A DNA stretch of 64,000 nucleotides from Candidatus Kapaibacterium sp. (GCA_004292595.1 RDXM01000085.1:1-64000), one strand, 5' to 3'; shown: positions 1 through 8,732, numbered from the stretch's first letter. Notes: generated by a model not told the origin, from the sequence alone. Translations and numbers: made by a program.

Positions 1-29
1 TTTGACTGTATTTTGAATACTTTGATTTG

Positions 30-57
30 AGCAAGGCAGCATGCTGCCTTGTTTCGG
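30..57. repeat. Family B repeat core (B0)
   Basis: A perfect 20-bp palindrome, caaggcagcatgctgccttg, lies at 32-51 and is followed by tttcgg. The same palindrome with the same flank recurs at 15235-15254 and, with one base changed, at 57995-58014. Here the outer inverted arms of the full copies are not recognisable, so this is a core-only or eroded copy. Function is unknown; it lies in the leader region upstream of the DUF3108 gene. Confidence 0.7.
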
Positions 58-111
58 AGAATTGAAACTATTCATTTTACAATCGAAACGGTATAAGAAG
101 CTGGTAAATAT

Positions 112-127
112 GCGGAATGAATTCCGC
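112..127. repeat. Short GCGGAAT hairpin
   Basis: gcggaat and attccgc form a 7-bp inverted repeat with a 2-base loop in the leader of the DUF3108 gene. A close relative with 8-bp arms occurs at 36954-36971. The copy overlaps an upstream in-frame ATG at 117, which supports starting the following gene at 249. Confidence 0.5.
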
Positions 128-248
128 ACTCCACATATTTTGCGAACGTCCTAGAACTTTCAAAATTAAACTTTCAAGCTCTTTTGAACCTCTTGAATGC
201 AAGCCCTTTTATAATTTCATTCTTTGCCATTGTTTTGTTTATCATCTC

Positions 249-1073
249 ATGAACACCGCATCATTGAATACTTCTACGCAGGTATCGAATTTTTCTCGTG
301 CTGCTCTTGCCGCACTTTTGTCGTTTATTCTGTCTGTATTGCCGCAGAACGCTCTGGCGCAGATGTTTCAGCCTGGCGAAGTCCTTGAATACGAGGTTTC
401 GTATTTGGGCATTTTACTTGGAACAATCAAAATGTCGGTGGATAAAACCGATACGTTGCGTGGAAACAACATCGTCAAAGCAAAAGCAAACATTGACACT
501 GCGCCCGGAATTCCCTTTGTAGAGTTTCACTCCATTTTTGAAACATGGATGGATGCTTCCGCCCAGCACTCGCACCAATTCTTGGCAAGCAGCCGCAAGT
601 CTGATAACACATGGGAATACACTCGGTACGACTTTTTGTATCCGCAAACAAAAATTCATATCGAAGAAGGTACAAAACAAACACGCACAAAAGAAATAGA
701 TATTACCACGCCAAAGCGATGGAGTGATGGTTTATCGCTTTTTTTCTTTGCTCGTGAGTTCGTAAAAAGCGGGCGATTTGTCAATGTTCCGACGGCAATT
801 ATGAGCGATACCTCGCGCACACTCATCAATTTTCGTGATGTACAGCGCGAGGCAATTACCGTTCCAGCATCGAAAACGCCCATTCGGACGGTGTATTTCA
901 AAGGAGAAGCAAAGTGGCGTGGAATCTATGGTTTGGAGGGAAATTTTGAAGGATGGTTCAGCGACGATGACGCACGAATTCCGATTCGCGCAAAAATGAA
1001 AGTTCTTGTTGGAAAAGTAGATATCAATCTCGTGCGCTGGAAACGCGCAAATTGGACACCGCCTCAGGGATAA
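249..1073 (+). CDS. DUF3108 domain-containing exported protein
   Basis: A 274-residue protein. Residues 1-38 form a signal peptide with a hydrophobic core and an Ala-Leu-Ala-Gln cleavage region. The mature part begins with the typical DUF3108 opening (F-x-x-GEVLEYEVSYLG) and continues as a single beta-rich domain. The family is exported or periplasmic and of unknown biochemical role. The frame stays open back to an ATG at 117, but those 44 residues overlap a hairpin and would bury the signal peptide, so the ATG at 249 is preferred. The gene is alone on the plus strand and converges on the next gene across a family A repeat. The family call comes from recognition of its N-terminal pattern. Confidence 0.8.
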   Translation: MNTASLNTSTQVSNFSRAALAALLSFILSVLPQNALAQMFQPGEVLEYEVSYLGILLGTIKMSVDKTDTLRGNNIVKAKANIDTAPGIPFVEFHSIFETWMDASAQHSHQFLASSRKSDNTWEYTRYDFLYPQTKIHIEEGTKQTRTKEIDITTPKRWSDGLSLFFFAREFVKSGRFVNVPTAIMSDTSRTLINFRDVQREAITVPASKTPIRTVYFKGEAKWRGIYGLEGNFEGWFSDDDARIPIRAKMKVLVGKVDINLVRWKRANWTPPQG

Positions 1074-1118
1074 AATCATTGATTCGGCGAATATCCGTTA
1101 AAAAATTATTACCCCGTA

Positions 1119-1201
1119 AGAGTGGTTTGAAACTTTTTGTCTGTATGTCTTGGTGCGGCTTCCAAGCAGAAAATACAGACAGGCAGTCTCAAACCACTCT
1201 T
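1119..1201. repeat. Family A palindromic repeat, diverged copy (A0)
   Basis: Arms aagagtggtttgaaactttt-gtctgtat and atacagac-ggcagtctcaaaccactctt make a long imperfect hairpin. It resembles the A copies at 5738, 23810, 30647 and 63219, sharing the ACAGACA core and terminal CCACT, but is the most diverged. It fills the gap between two convergent genes and is followed on the plus strand by gttttttatt, so it probably also terminates transcription of the DUF3108 gene. Confidence 0.65.
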
Positions 1202-1206
1202 GTTTT

Positions 1207-1830
1207 TTATTGACCGCTCCACTTGAAGCGGTCATTTGCCGCACGAACAGCCGTGATAAACTGCCATAAATCTTTTGTTGCCTGCTCGCCAAGCTGTTCT
1301 TGAATGTACTTGATAATAGCTTCGGGTGTGCGTTTGCGGTAATCAATCATCATCCGAATGGTGCGTTCTTTGCCATCTTTTTCGATAGCGATAGACTGCA
1401 TCCAGTCTGCATACCCCACGCGCGACGCTAATTCAGCCTCAAAAAACTTTTTCTCATTCAATGTACTGCGTAATGCTTTCCATTCCTTTGCGGTAAGCTG
1501 CGCTGTGAGCGTTTTGCGCTTGCCTGAAACCGTGTGCCACTCGAAGGTCATTGCGCCATTTTCATTAATAGTGAGCAAGGTTTCATAGCCTTCGGGACGA
1601 GCAATGGTATTGCGCGTTTCTAAGAAAATTTTCAATGCTTGGCTATATTTCGACTTTGGAGCAGCAGATGTGCTGACGCTCGCACTGGTCGTCAGTGTGG
1701 TCGTAATTGCTGATGGTGCGGCTGCAGACTTGATAGTGTCTTGTGTTTGACTCTGCGCTGGGCTGGAGAATATTGCGCACGAGAGCATTGTTGCGGCTAC
1801 TGCAATGCGCGGAAGGAAAAATCGTTGCAT
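1207..1830 (-). CDS. Exported protein of unknown function
   Basis: A 207-residue protein from the ATG at 1830. Residues 1-28 form a signal peptide (MQRFFLPR, then a hydrophobic stretch, ending Ala-Gln-Ser-Gln). A low-complexity Ser/Thr/Ala linker follows, then a compact charged domain of about 130 residues with the segments GYETLLTINENG and AKEWKALRSTL. I do not recognise the family. An in-frame upstream start at 1887 adds 19 residues ahead of the signal peptide and leaves only 16 bases to truB, so the later start is preferred. It follows truB closely on the same strand and may be co-transcribed with it. Confidence 0.65.
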   Translation of the reverse strand: MQRFFLPRIAVAATMLSCAIFSSPAQSQTQDTIKSAAAPSAITTTLTTSASVSTSAAPKSKYSQALKIFLETRNTIARPEGYETLLTINENGAMTFEWHTVSGKRKTLTAQLTAKEWKALRSTLNEKKFFEAELASRVGYADWMQSIAIEKDGKERTIRMMIDYRKRTPEAIIKYIQEQLGEQATKDLWQFITAVRAANDRFKWSGQ

Positions 1831-1903
1831 AAAGGGAGAAAAATTATTCCAAGAAAAAAAATTGCGGATGTCGGTAGCGCGTACCATTGTGGTCTGCGCC
1901 GTT

Positions 1904-2626
1904 TCAAACGCTTGATTTCATGCGCTGTTCAAGGATTTGCGGCATAGTAACAGCATCATTCACCGAAAAATCGCCAATACCTGTGCGCCGCAAATCCGCC
2001 ATATAGCCGCCAACGCCGAGTTCTGCGCCAATATCCCGCGCCAACGCCCGAATATACGTGCCTTTCGAGCATTCGATGTTGAGCGTACACAGTGGCAGCG
2101 TAATGTTCAGCGTTTCAATGCCATACACCCGCACCAAACGGGCTTCGCGCTCGATTTCAATGCCTTTCCGAGCGAGTTTATACAAGGGAACACCATTTTT
2201 CTTGAGCGCGGAATACATCGGTGGAATTTGTGAAATGTCACCAACAAATTTTTGCACTGCCGCCACAACACCAGCTTCCGTCAGATGTTCCGTCGATTGC
2301 ACCTGTTCTTCTTCCGCTTCCGCGTCGTCGGTTTTGGTGATTGCTCCTAGTTTGACGACCGTTTGGTAGGCTTTGGTTTGTTCTTGAAAGGTAGAAATTT
2401 GCTTGGTCATTGCACCGCAACAAACGATAAGTAGCCCCGTTGCAAGCGGGTCGAGCGTTCCAGCGTGTCCAATTTTTTTGATTTTGGTAATGCCGCGCAA
2501 TTTCGCAACGACATCAAACGACGTCCATTCTTTTTCTTTGTCAATAAGCAGCACACCGCCCGCAGTGCGGCTTGTTTCCAGCCACGCATCGAAGTTGGCG
2601 AGTGTTGATTGTGTGAGAATATTCAT
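1904..2626 (-). CDS. truB: tRNA pseudouridine(55) synthase TruB
   Basis: This enzyme makes pseudouridine at position 55 of the tRNA T-loop. The 240-residue protein carries the TruB hallmark GHAGTLDPLATGLL at about residues 53-66, with catalytic Asp at about residue 59. It also has the YKLARKG and STYIRAL-like (KGTYIRALARDIG) motifs. It is short because it lacks a C-terminal PUA domain, which is common in this family. In many bacteria truB follows rbfA; here it lies downstream of pnp, beyond a hairpin terminator, and about 33 kb from rbfA. The ATG at 2626 gives a full N-terminus. Confidence 0.95.
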   Translation of the reverse strand: MNILTQSTLANFDAWLETSRTAGGVLLIDKEKEWTSFDVVAKLRGITKIKKIGHAGTLDPLATGLLIVCCGAMTKQISTFQEQTKAYQTVVKLGAITKTDDAEAEEEQVQSTEHLTEAGVVAAVQKFVGDISQIPPMYSALKKNGVPLYKLARKGIEIEREARLVRVYGIETLNITLPLCTLNIECSKGTYIRALARDIGAELGVGGYMADLRRTGIGDFSVNDAVTMPQILEQRMKSSV

Positions 2627-2652
2627 GCAAAAATAGCAATGTGGCTATGGTA

Positions 2653-2696
2653 CAAAAATAAGAAAACCCGTCGGATACACACAGGTATCCGACGGG
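2653..2696 (-). terminator. Rho-independent terminator after pnp
   Basis: Perfect 12-bp arms cccgtcggatac (2667-2678) and gtatccgacggg (2685-2696) enclose a 6-base loop. On the minus strand the stem is followed by ttttcttattttt. The position, between the pnp stop and the truB start, suggests it ends the ribF-rpsO-pnp transcript and makes truB a separate unit. Confidence 0.85.
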
Positions 2697-2779
2697 AAAA
2701 AGAGCAAGAGCAATTTTTATCTAAAAGCATACAAGGGAATTGATGCTGAAAGACAAGCATCTACGAGGTCTCTGAGCTT

Positions 2780-2808
2780 TATCCTTCATCCCTCAGATTT
2801 CATCCTTT
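2780..2808 (-). repeat. Family D post-stop motif (D1), after pnp
   Basis: On the minus strand, two bases after the pnp stop codon, the sequence reads aaggatgaaatctgaggg and then atgaaggat. Closely matching sequence follows the stop codons at 9893 (D2) and 35534 (D3), and an inverted copy lies before rbfA (D4). Role unknown. Confidence 0.65.
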
Positions 2809-2809
2809 C

Positions 2810-5173
2810 TTAGCGGTATCCACCACCGCCACCGCCGCGATTGTCTCCGCCGCCGCCATCACGTCCGCCACCACCACCACGACGGTCATCGCCACCACCA
2901 CCGCCACGACGGTCGCGGTCATAGCCGCCACCACCGCCACCGCGACGGTCATCACCGCCACGACGGTCGTAGCCGCCACGTCCACCGCCGCCGCCGTAGC
3001 CGCCGCGTCCGCCGCCATCACCGCGCGGGGTGTAGTCTTCGGCTTGCATACCTTCTGGTACGGGCAAGAGAGCTTTGCGGCTGAGTCGGAATTTGCCGTC
3101 GGATTGAATTTCCACGAGCTTCACCTGTATTTTGTCGCCTGCTTTGAAGAGGTCGCTCACGTATTCGGTGCGGGTGTAATCAATTTGCGAAATGTGGAGC
3201 AAGCCTTTTGTTTTCGGCAAGAACTCGACGATTGCGCCCAAGCCTTCGCGGACTTCGACCACTTTTGCATCGTAAATTTCGCCTTCTTTTGGCTTGCGTG
3301 TGAGTTGGCGAATAGCAGCAATGGCGCGGTCTGCGTCCTCTTGCGAGGTTGCTGCAATGCGCACCGAACCATCGTCTTCGATTTCAATTTCCGTGTTCGT
3401 GTCTTTTGTGAGAGCGCGAATGGTCTCGCCGCCCGACCCAATAACCGCACCAATAGTCTCTTGCGGGATTTGGATAACGGTAAAGCGCGGTGCAAACGGC
3501 GAAAGTTCCGTGCGAGCTTCGGAAATCACTTCGTTCATTTTGCTGAGGATGTGCAAACGTCCTACTTTTGCCTGCTCAAGAGCGGTTTTGATGACTTCAA
3601 AAGCAATACCTTGAACTTTCATGTCCATTTGGCAAGCCGTGATGCCGTCTTTCGTGCCGCAGACTTTGAAGTCCATATCGCCCAAGAAATCTTCATCGCC
3701 CAAAATATCGCTGAGAACCGCAACGCGGTCGCCTTCTTTAATCAAGCCCATCGCAATTCCTGCAACTGGCTTTTTGAGCGGAACGCCTGCATCCAGCATG
3801 GCGAGTGTGCCGGAGCAAACAGTCGCCATTGACGAAGAGCCATTGGACATGAGTACGTCCGAAACAATGCGAATTGTGTACGGGAAGTCCATTTCTTCGG
3901 GCAAAAGCGCGTAGAATGAGCGTTCTGCAAGGTTGCCGTGTCCGATTTCGCGGCGGCTTGTTCCCATGATACGCTTTACTTCGTTGGTGCTGTACGGCGG
4001 GAAATTGTAGTGCAAAAGGAATTTTTTATCATAAGTCGGCATGAGACCGTCAATCATCTGCTCGTCAGATTTTGTGCCGAGTGTAACTGTTCCCAAGCTC
4101 TGGGTTTCGCCGCGTGTGAAGAGCGCAGAACCGTGTGTGCGAGGAAGTACGCCTACTTCAACGGTGATTGGGCGAATTTCCGTTGTGTTGCGACCATCCA
4201 AACGTTTGTTGTCGCTCAAAATCATTTCGCGCATTTCGTAATACTCAATGTCGCTCGTGATGTCGCCGATGAGTTTGTCCACGTCCCAACCTGCGAATTT
4301 CTCTGCGCGTTCTTCGGCAGGAAATGCTTCGGCAGCTTTTGCAATTAATTCTTTCACAAGTGTTTTGCGGCGCGTGGTGCGGTCGTCTTTCGAGGCAAAA
4401 TCACGCATTTGAGTGCGGACGGTTTCGCGGGAGTTTGCTTCAACGAATTTTACAATCTCGTCAGGACGCTCTGGCGCGATAAATTCTACTTTCTCGTTAT
4501 GCACGAGGTCGTACAATTTTTGTTGCAAAGCGTTCATTTGCTTGATTGCGTCGTGTCCGAAGGCAAGCGCGTCGATGAAAGTTTGCTCGGAAATTTCTTT
4601 GGATTCGCCTTCCACCATCACGATAGAAGAATCCGTGCCAGCGACAAGGATTTCCAATTCCGCGCCTTCCAACTGCGCTTTGGTCGGATTGGCAATAAAC
4701 GCGCCATCTTTCAAGGCAACGCGCACTTCCGAGACTGGACCACTAAAAGGAACCGACGACATCATTAGTGCCGCCGACGCACCAACCATTGCAATTGTAT
4801 CGCTATCGTATTGCAAATCATACGAGAAAACCGTTGCAATGACTTGTGTTTCGCGTCGCCATGTTTCGGGGAACATCGGGCGAATAGGGCGGTCAATCAA
4901 ACGCGCTGACAAAATTTCGCGGTCCGATGGGCGACCTTCGCGCTTCAAAAATCCACCTGGGATTTTACCTGCCGAAGCAGCTTTTTCGCGGTATTCAACC
5001 GTAAGTGGCATGAAATCGAGCGTTGAATCCTTGCTGGACGCAATCGCTGTTACAAGAACCATTGTGTCGCCGTGCCGCACCATTACTGCGCCATCGGCGA
5101 GCGTGGCAAATCGCCCTGTTTCGAGCGACAATTCCGCGCCATTCAGTTCCATCGAAACTGTGTGTTTTGGCAT
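2810..5173 (-). CDS. pnp: Polyribonucleotide nucleotidyltransferase (PNPase) with RGG tail
   Basis: PNPase is the phosphorolytic 3'-5' exoribonuclease of the RNA degradosome. The 787-residue protein from MPKHTVSM has two RNase PH-like halves (GKIPGGFLKREGRPSDREIL in the first; RREIGHGNLAERS and VSDVLMSNGSSSMATVCSG in the second). A KH domain (IPQETIGAVIGSGGETI) and an S1 domain (ending KGLLHISQIDY) follow. About 73 extra residues from roughly 715 to the end consist almost wholly of Gly, Arg and Asp with Tyr: an RGG-box-like RNA-binding tail. An alternative ATG at 5209 adds 12 residues. It lies in the usual order rpsO-pnp. Confidence 0.97.
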   Translation of the reverse strand: MPKHTVSMELNGAELSLETGRFATLADGAVMVRHGDTMVLVTAIASSKDSTLDFMPLTVEYREKAASAGKIPGGFLKREGRPSDREILSARLIDRPIRPMFPETWRRETQVIATVFSYDLQYDSDTIAMVGASAALMMSSVPFSGPVSEVRVALKDGAFIANPTKAQLEGAELEILVAGTDSSIVMVEGESKEISEQTFIDALAFGHDAIKQMNALQQKLYDLVHNEKVEFIAPERPDEIVKFVEANSRETVRTQMRDFASKDDRTTRRKTLVKELIAKAAEAFPAEERAEKFAGWDVDKLIGDITSDIEYYEMREMILSDNKRLDGRNTTEIRPITVEVGVLPRTHGSALFTRGETQSLGTVTLGTKSDEQMIDGLMPTYDKKFLLHYNFPPYSTNEVKRIMGTSRREIGHGNLAERSFYALLPEEMDFPYTIRIVSDVLMSNGSSSMATVCSGTLAMLDAGVPLKKPVAGIAMGLIKEGDRVAVLSDILGDEDFLGDMDFKVCGTKDGITACQMDMKVQGIAFEVIKTALEQAKVGRLHILSKMNEVISEARTELSPFAPRFTVIQIPQETIGAVIGSGGETIRALTKDTNTEIEIEDDGSVRIAATSQEDADRAIAAIRQLTRKPKEGEIYDAKVVEVREGLGAIVEFLPKTKGLLHISQIDYTRTEYVSDLFKAGDKIQVKLVEIQSDGKFRLSRKALLPVPEGMQAEDYTPRGDGGGRGGYGGGGGRGGYDRRGGDDRRGGGGGGYDRDRRGGGGGDDRRGGGGGRDGGGGDNRGGGGGGYR

Positions 5174-5335
5174 AACTGTATTGTGAAAATTGAGATGAAC
5201 AATCTCCACATTGCCGACATAAAACGTTCCGCGTAGCCCCGCGCGAGGGTTTATCTACATGAGGCAACGCGGTGCGTTTCTGGCAACAATGTGGAGGGAA
5301 TTAGGTATCAAAGAAAAGAACAAATGAGAACGAGA

Positions 5336-5381
5336 AACGGCGTACAATCAAGTGTTTGAGAACTCTTGAAGATACGCCGTT
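5336..5381 (-). terminator. rpsO-pnp intergenic hairpin
   Basis: Arms aacggcgta (5336-5344) and tacgccgtt (5373-5381) pair perfectly, with further internal pairing (tcaag/cttga). On the minus strand the stem is followed by a mixed ttctcgttctc run rather than pure T, so it may be a leaky terminator or an RNase processing site. A hairpin between rpsO and pnp is known in Escherichia coli; functional equivalence here is inferred. Confidence 0.5.
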
Positions 5382-5402
5382 ACTATTCATAGTCGGTGCA
5401 AA

Positions 5403-5669
5403 TTACTTACGAAGCGATAATGCTGCAATGACGGCACGGTAGCGAGCGATGTCGCTGCCTTGCAAGTACGCGAGCATCTTGCGACGCTTACCGACAAGGC
5501 GGAGCAAACCGCGACGTGAGTGATTATCTTTTTTATGTTTTTCCAAATGCCCCGCCAGCGCGTTGATGTGTTCGGTCATAAGGGCGATTTGTACTTCTGG
5601 TTTGCCAGTGTTTGCTTCTGCGCCGCCGTGTTGCTTGATAATTTCGGCTTTGCGTTCGGTTGTAACCAT
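5403..5669 (-). CDS. rpsO: 30S ribosomal protein S15
   Basis: S15 binds the central domain of 16S rRNA and organises the platform of the small subunit. The 88-residue product from [11 protein letters not shown] matches the usual length. It contains the conserved segments [32 protein letters not shown] and the C-terminal [13 protein letters not shown]. An in-frame ATG five codons upstream is less likely. It is followed by pnp and preceded by ribF, with a family A repeat in the ribF-rpsO gap. In other bacteria S15 represses its own translation through the leader; I see no clear pseudoknot here. Confidence 0.97.
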   Translation of the reverse strand: MVTTERKAEIIKQHGGAEANTGKPEVQIALMTEHINALAGHLEKHKKDNHSRRGLLRLVGKRRKMLAYLQGSDIARYRAVIAALSLRK

Positions 5670-5737
5670 TAAAAAAAACTCCAAATTAAACGGTAAAATG
5701 ATGTAAAGTTTATTGTATTCGATTTTATTGTTTCTGT

Positions 5738-5824
5738 TTCAGTAGTGGCACAGACATTTCTGTCTGTGAGATTAGTGCAAGGTTCCGAGTGAAAAACACA
5801 GACAAGAAGTCTCAAGCCACTGAA
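5738..5824. repeat. Family A palindromic repeat (A1)
   Basis: tcagtagtggcacagaca at the left and agtctcaagccactgaa at the right form an imperfect long hairpin. The left arm itself contains cacagaca-tttc-tgtctgtg, a small hairpin of its own. The copy lies between ribF and rpsO, inside what looks like an operon, so its transcript would carry a stable structure upstream of rpsO. Confidence 0.8.
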
Positions 5825-5884
5825 GCCAATGTTTGTGCCATTGAGGTAACTCAACACTTAGCACTCAGCACTTAAAACTTCTTC

Positions 5885-6841
5885 TCAAAACGGCTTTCCT
5901 TGCTTGATATTTTCGATTGCCTGCATACATTCATCGCGGTCGGAAACGATTTGCTCAAAAAACAAGCCCGTGCTTTCAAACTTGCGTTCATCGCGGATGA
6001 ATTTTAAGAAAGCAACCATTACTTCGCGTCCGTAGAGCATTTTGTTCCAATCGAAAAAATGCACTTCGAGGCGCGGATGAATGTCGTCGGTGAAGGTTGG
6101 GCGAATGCCAACGTTCGCCATACCATACACGTTTTTGCCGTCAATGTACGCCGAGACAAGATAGACACCGTTTTTGGGTAAGAGTTTCTGGTCTTCGCTG
6201 GGCTGGATATTTGCCGTCGGAAGCCCAAGTTTGCGTCCACGTCCGTCGCCTTCAATGACTTCGCCGCCGACCAAATAGGGAAATCCCAAAAGCCGATTTG
6301 CTTTGGCAATGTCGCCAGCGCGAATTGCCCTGCGAACTTTCGTGCTGCTGATGGTTTCGCCGTCCTGCTCCAAAACAGGAGCTTTTTCGACCGTAAAACC
6401 AAGCTCTGCACTAAGATTACTCAGCAAATCTTCTGTCCCTTCGCGGTTATTGCCAAAGGCGTGGTCGTAACCAATGACCATATGCGCCATGTTGAGGCGT
6501 TTCACGAGATGTTCCCGCACAAATTCTTCCGCCGTAATTGCGGCAAATTCTTTATTGAAGGGAATCACCAAAACGCCATCCAAACCAAGCTGTTTCAAGA
6601 GTTCGAGGCGTTCTTTAATTGTTGTCAGAAGCTCTACTGGCGGTCGGTCTGGCTTTTGCAAGACAATTTGCGGATGTGGATGAAACGTGAGCAAGAGCGT
6701 TTTTGCCGTGCGTTCTTTTGCACGTTCCTTCAACAAATTGATAATAGACAAATGCCCCTTATGCAAGCCATCGAATGTACCCATCGTTATGACGGTTGGC
6801 TGATTCTGAGGAACATCATCAAATGAATGATACACAAGCAT
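5885..6841 (-). CDS. ribF: Bifunctional riboflavin kinase / FAD synthetase
   Basis: RibF phosphorylates riboflavin to FMN and adenylates FMN to FAD. The N-terminal nucleotidyltransferase half starts with VITMGTFDGLHKGHLSII (about residues 17-34) and includes GYDHAFGNNREG and SSTKVRRAI. The C-terminal kinase half has the GDGRGRKLGLPTANI motif near residue 200 and ends with HFFDWN and FIRDERKF. At 318 residues it is full length. It is the first gene of ribF-rpsO-pnp and is divergent from serS. Confidence 0.96.
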   Translation of the reverse strand: MLVYHSFDDVPQNQPTVITMGTFDGLHKGHLSIINLLKERAKERTAKTLLLTFHPHPQIVLQKPDRPPVELLTTIKERLELLKQLGLDGVLVIPFNKEFAAITAEEFVREHLVKRLNMAHMVIGYDHAFGNNREGTEDLLSNLSAELGFTVEKAPVLEQDGETISSTKVRRAIRAGDIAKANRLLGFPYLVGGEVIEGDGRGRKLGLPTANIQPSEDQKLLPKNGVYLVSAYIDGKNVYGMANVGIRPTFTDDIHPRLEVHFFDWNKMLYGREVMVAFLKFIRDERKFESTGLFFEQIVSDRDECMQAIENIKQGKPF

Positions 6842-7290
6842 ATACGCTTTTGGAAAAAGATTTGAAGAACGCTGAACGTTTCAAATGACAAAGCAACAAA
6901 AATACAACAAATAATTCAATTTCCATGAAGAATTTACAAAATTTCTTGACGTATGGTGTTGCGATACATTGCTACACACATCGCCAAGAGTGCAATAAAG
7001 CGCAAGAAGCATCAATGCTCGCAGCAAAAAATTCTTCCCGCGCAATTCTCATAAATTCTGTATTTTACCACGCTTTTCAGGAAAAATTGTGGCATACAAC
7101 GACGTTGTTGCAATTTCGCACAAAATTTTGCACAATCATCGTTTTTGCATCGTTTGTGCTGCATGAACAAAAGCGAATGCTGTCAGTATTTGAATGCTGT
7201 AAGAGCATTCTGCGAGAGTATTTTCCGCCGTTTTTCCAACAACATCCAACAAGTACCTTTTTTGTCATTTTTAGTATAATTTTTATCGCC
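6842..7290. other. Divergent ribF/serS intergenic region (449 bp)
   Basis: No convincing gene. The serS frame stays open upstream to 6925, but the extra 122 residues look like non-coding AT-rich DNA: they are rich in Phe, Cys and His and do not belong to seryl-tRNA synthetase. The region must hold the divergent promoters; tataat at about 7275 is only some 11 bases before the serS ATG, so I do not assign it. No T-box-like structure was recognised. Confidence 0.4.
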
Positions 7291-8568
7291 ATGCTCGACG
7301 CAAAATTTATCCGTGAGAACGCCGACCACGTCCGCCAAAACTCGCTCGCCAAGCACACCCAGCCTGATATTGACGGCTATGTGAAATTGGATGAACGCCG
7401 CCGCCACACTATCCAACAAGCACAAGAATTGAAAGAAAAACGCAACATTGTTTCTGAAGAAATTGCTCGTTTGAAAAAAGCAAAAGAAAATGCCGATGCA
7501 CTCATTGCCGAGATGAAAACTGTTTCTGATACTATCAAGCAGCTTGACGAGGATTTACGCGGTGTGGAAACGGAATTAGAGCAGATTGCGCTGTACATTC
7601 CGAATGTGTTGCATTCGAGCGTTCCCGACGGCAACGATGCCTCTTCTAACGTGGAAGTACGCCGTTTAGACGGCATCAATCCTATCGGCGGCGAAGCTGG
7701 ATTCCGTAAAGACCATGCCACGATTGCAAAACAACTTGGTATTGTTGATTTTGAGCGCGGCGCAAAAATTTCTGGTAGTGGATTTCCGCTCTACACGGGC
7801 AAGGGAGCGCGTTTGGAGCGAGCTTTGCTTAATTTTATGCTCGACCACCACACCGCTAATAACGGCTACACCGAAGTATTTGTGCCATTCCTCGTAAACG
7901 AAGCATCTATGCGGGGTACAGGGCAGCTTCCGAAGTTTGCTGAAGATATGTATCACGCCAAAGATGATGATTTATTTCTCATCCCTACGGCAGAAGTGCC
8001 GATTACCAATATCTATCGAGATGAAATTTTATCGGCGGCGGAACTCACCAAAAAGCATTGCGGCTATTCGGCGTGTTTTCGGCGCGAGGCGGGCAGCTAT
8101 GGCAAGGACACACGCGGCTTCTTGCGCTTGCATCAATTCAATAAAATCGAAATGGTAAAGTTCGCCAAGCCCGATGAATCCTACGCAGAACTGGAATCGC
8201 TCGTTGGCGATGCCGAAGGAATTTTGCAAGCACTCGGTATTCCGTTCCGTACCATTTTGTTGTGCAAAGGCGACACGGGCTTCTCAAGCGCGAAAACATA
8301 CGACCTCGAAGTTTGGTCGCCATGCGAGCAGAAGTGGCTTGAAGTCTCATCTTGCTCGAACTTTGAAGATTTCCAAGCTCGTCGCGCAAATATCCGCTTC
8401 CGTCCCGAACCCAGCGCAAAACCTGAGTTTATCCATACTTTGAATGGCAGTGGTGTTGCCACGCCGCGCCTCATGGTGGCAATGTTGGAGCATTATCAAA
8501 CCGAAGATGGGCATATTCAAGTGCCGGAGCCGCTTCGTCCCTATTGCGGCTTTGATAGTATTTTTTGA
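7291..8568 (+). CDS. serS: Seryl-tRNA synthetase
   Basis: This class II synthetase charges tRNA-Ser. The 425-residue protein starts at MLDAKFIRENADHV. Residues about 30-100 form the two-helix coiled-coil arm that binds the tRNA long variable arm. The catalytic domain includes GTGQLPKFAEDMY, motif 2 (CFRREAGSYGKDTRGFLRLH), VSSCSNFEDFQARR and motif 3 (NGSGVATPRLMVAMLE). The length is typical of the family (about 420-430). Single-gene unit, divergent from ribF. Confidence 0.97.
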   Translation: MLDAKFIRENADHVRQNSLAKHTQPDIDGYVKLDERRRHTIQQAQELKEKRNIVSEEIARLKKAKENADALIAEMKTVSDTIKQLDEDLRGVETELEQIALYIPNVLHSSVPDGNDASSNVEVRRLDGINPIGGEAGFRKDHATIAKQLGIVDFERGAKISGSGFPLYTGKGARLERALLNFMLDHHTANNGYTEVFVPFLVNEASMRGTGQLPKFAEDMYHAKDDDLFLIPTAEVPITNIYRDEILSAAELTKKHCGYSACFRREAGSYGKDTRGFLRLHQFNKIEMVKFAKPDESYAELESLVGDAEGILQALGIPFRTILLCKGDTGFSSAKTYDLEVWSPCEQKWLEVSSCSNFEDFQARRANIRFRPEPSAKPEFIHTLNGSGVATPRLMVAMLEHYQTEDGHIQVPEPLRPYCGFDSIF

Positions 8569-8732
8569 TAGTATGTAAGGGCAACCTTCGCACAACGGCT
8601 TCAGATGTATGTATTTTCTTTGCCTATCTCCGTAAAAAATCGTAATTTCGCGGACTTTTTAAAGTATTCGAACACGTTTACCTTTATTTTGCTGTATAAT
8701 TTTTTATCAAATCTTAGACCCACACCCACACC

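Noticed and set aside
2800-3021. Ala/Val-rich frame over the pnp 3' end
   Set aside because: It is an out-of-frame reading of the Gly-rich RGG tail, so its bias comes from the GGC/GGT codons.
8569-8732. Leader of the metB-like gene considered for a SAM riboswitch
   Set aside because: No SAM-I/II-type conserved core or terminator hairpin could be seen in the 164 bases.
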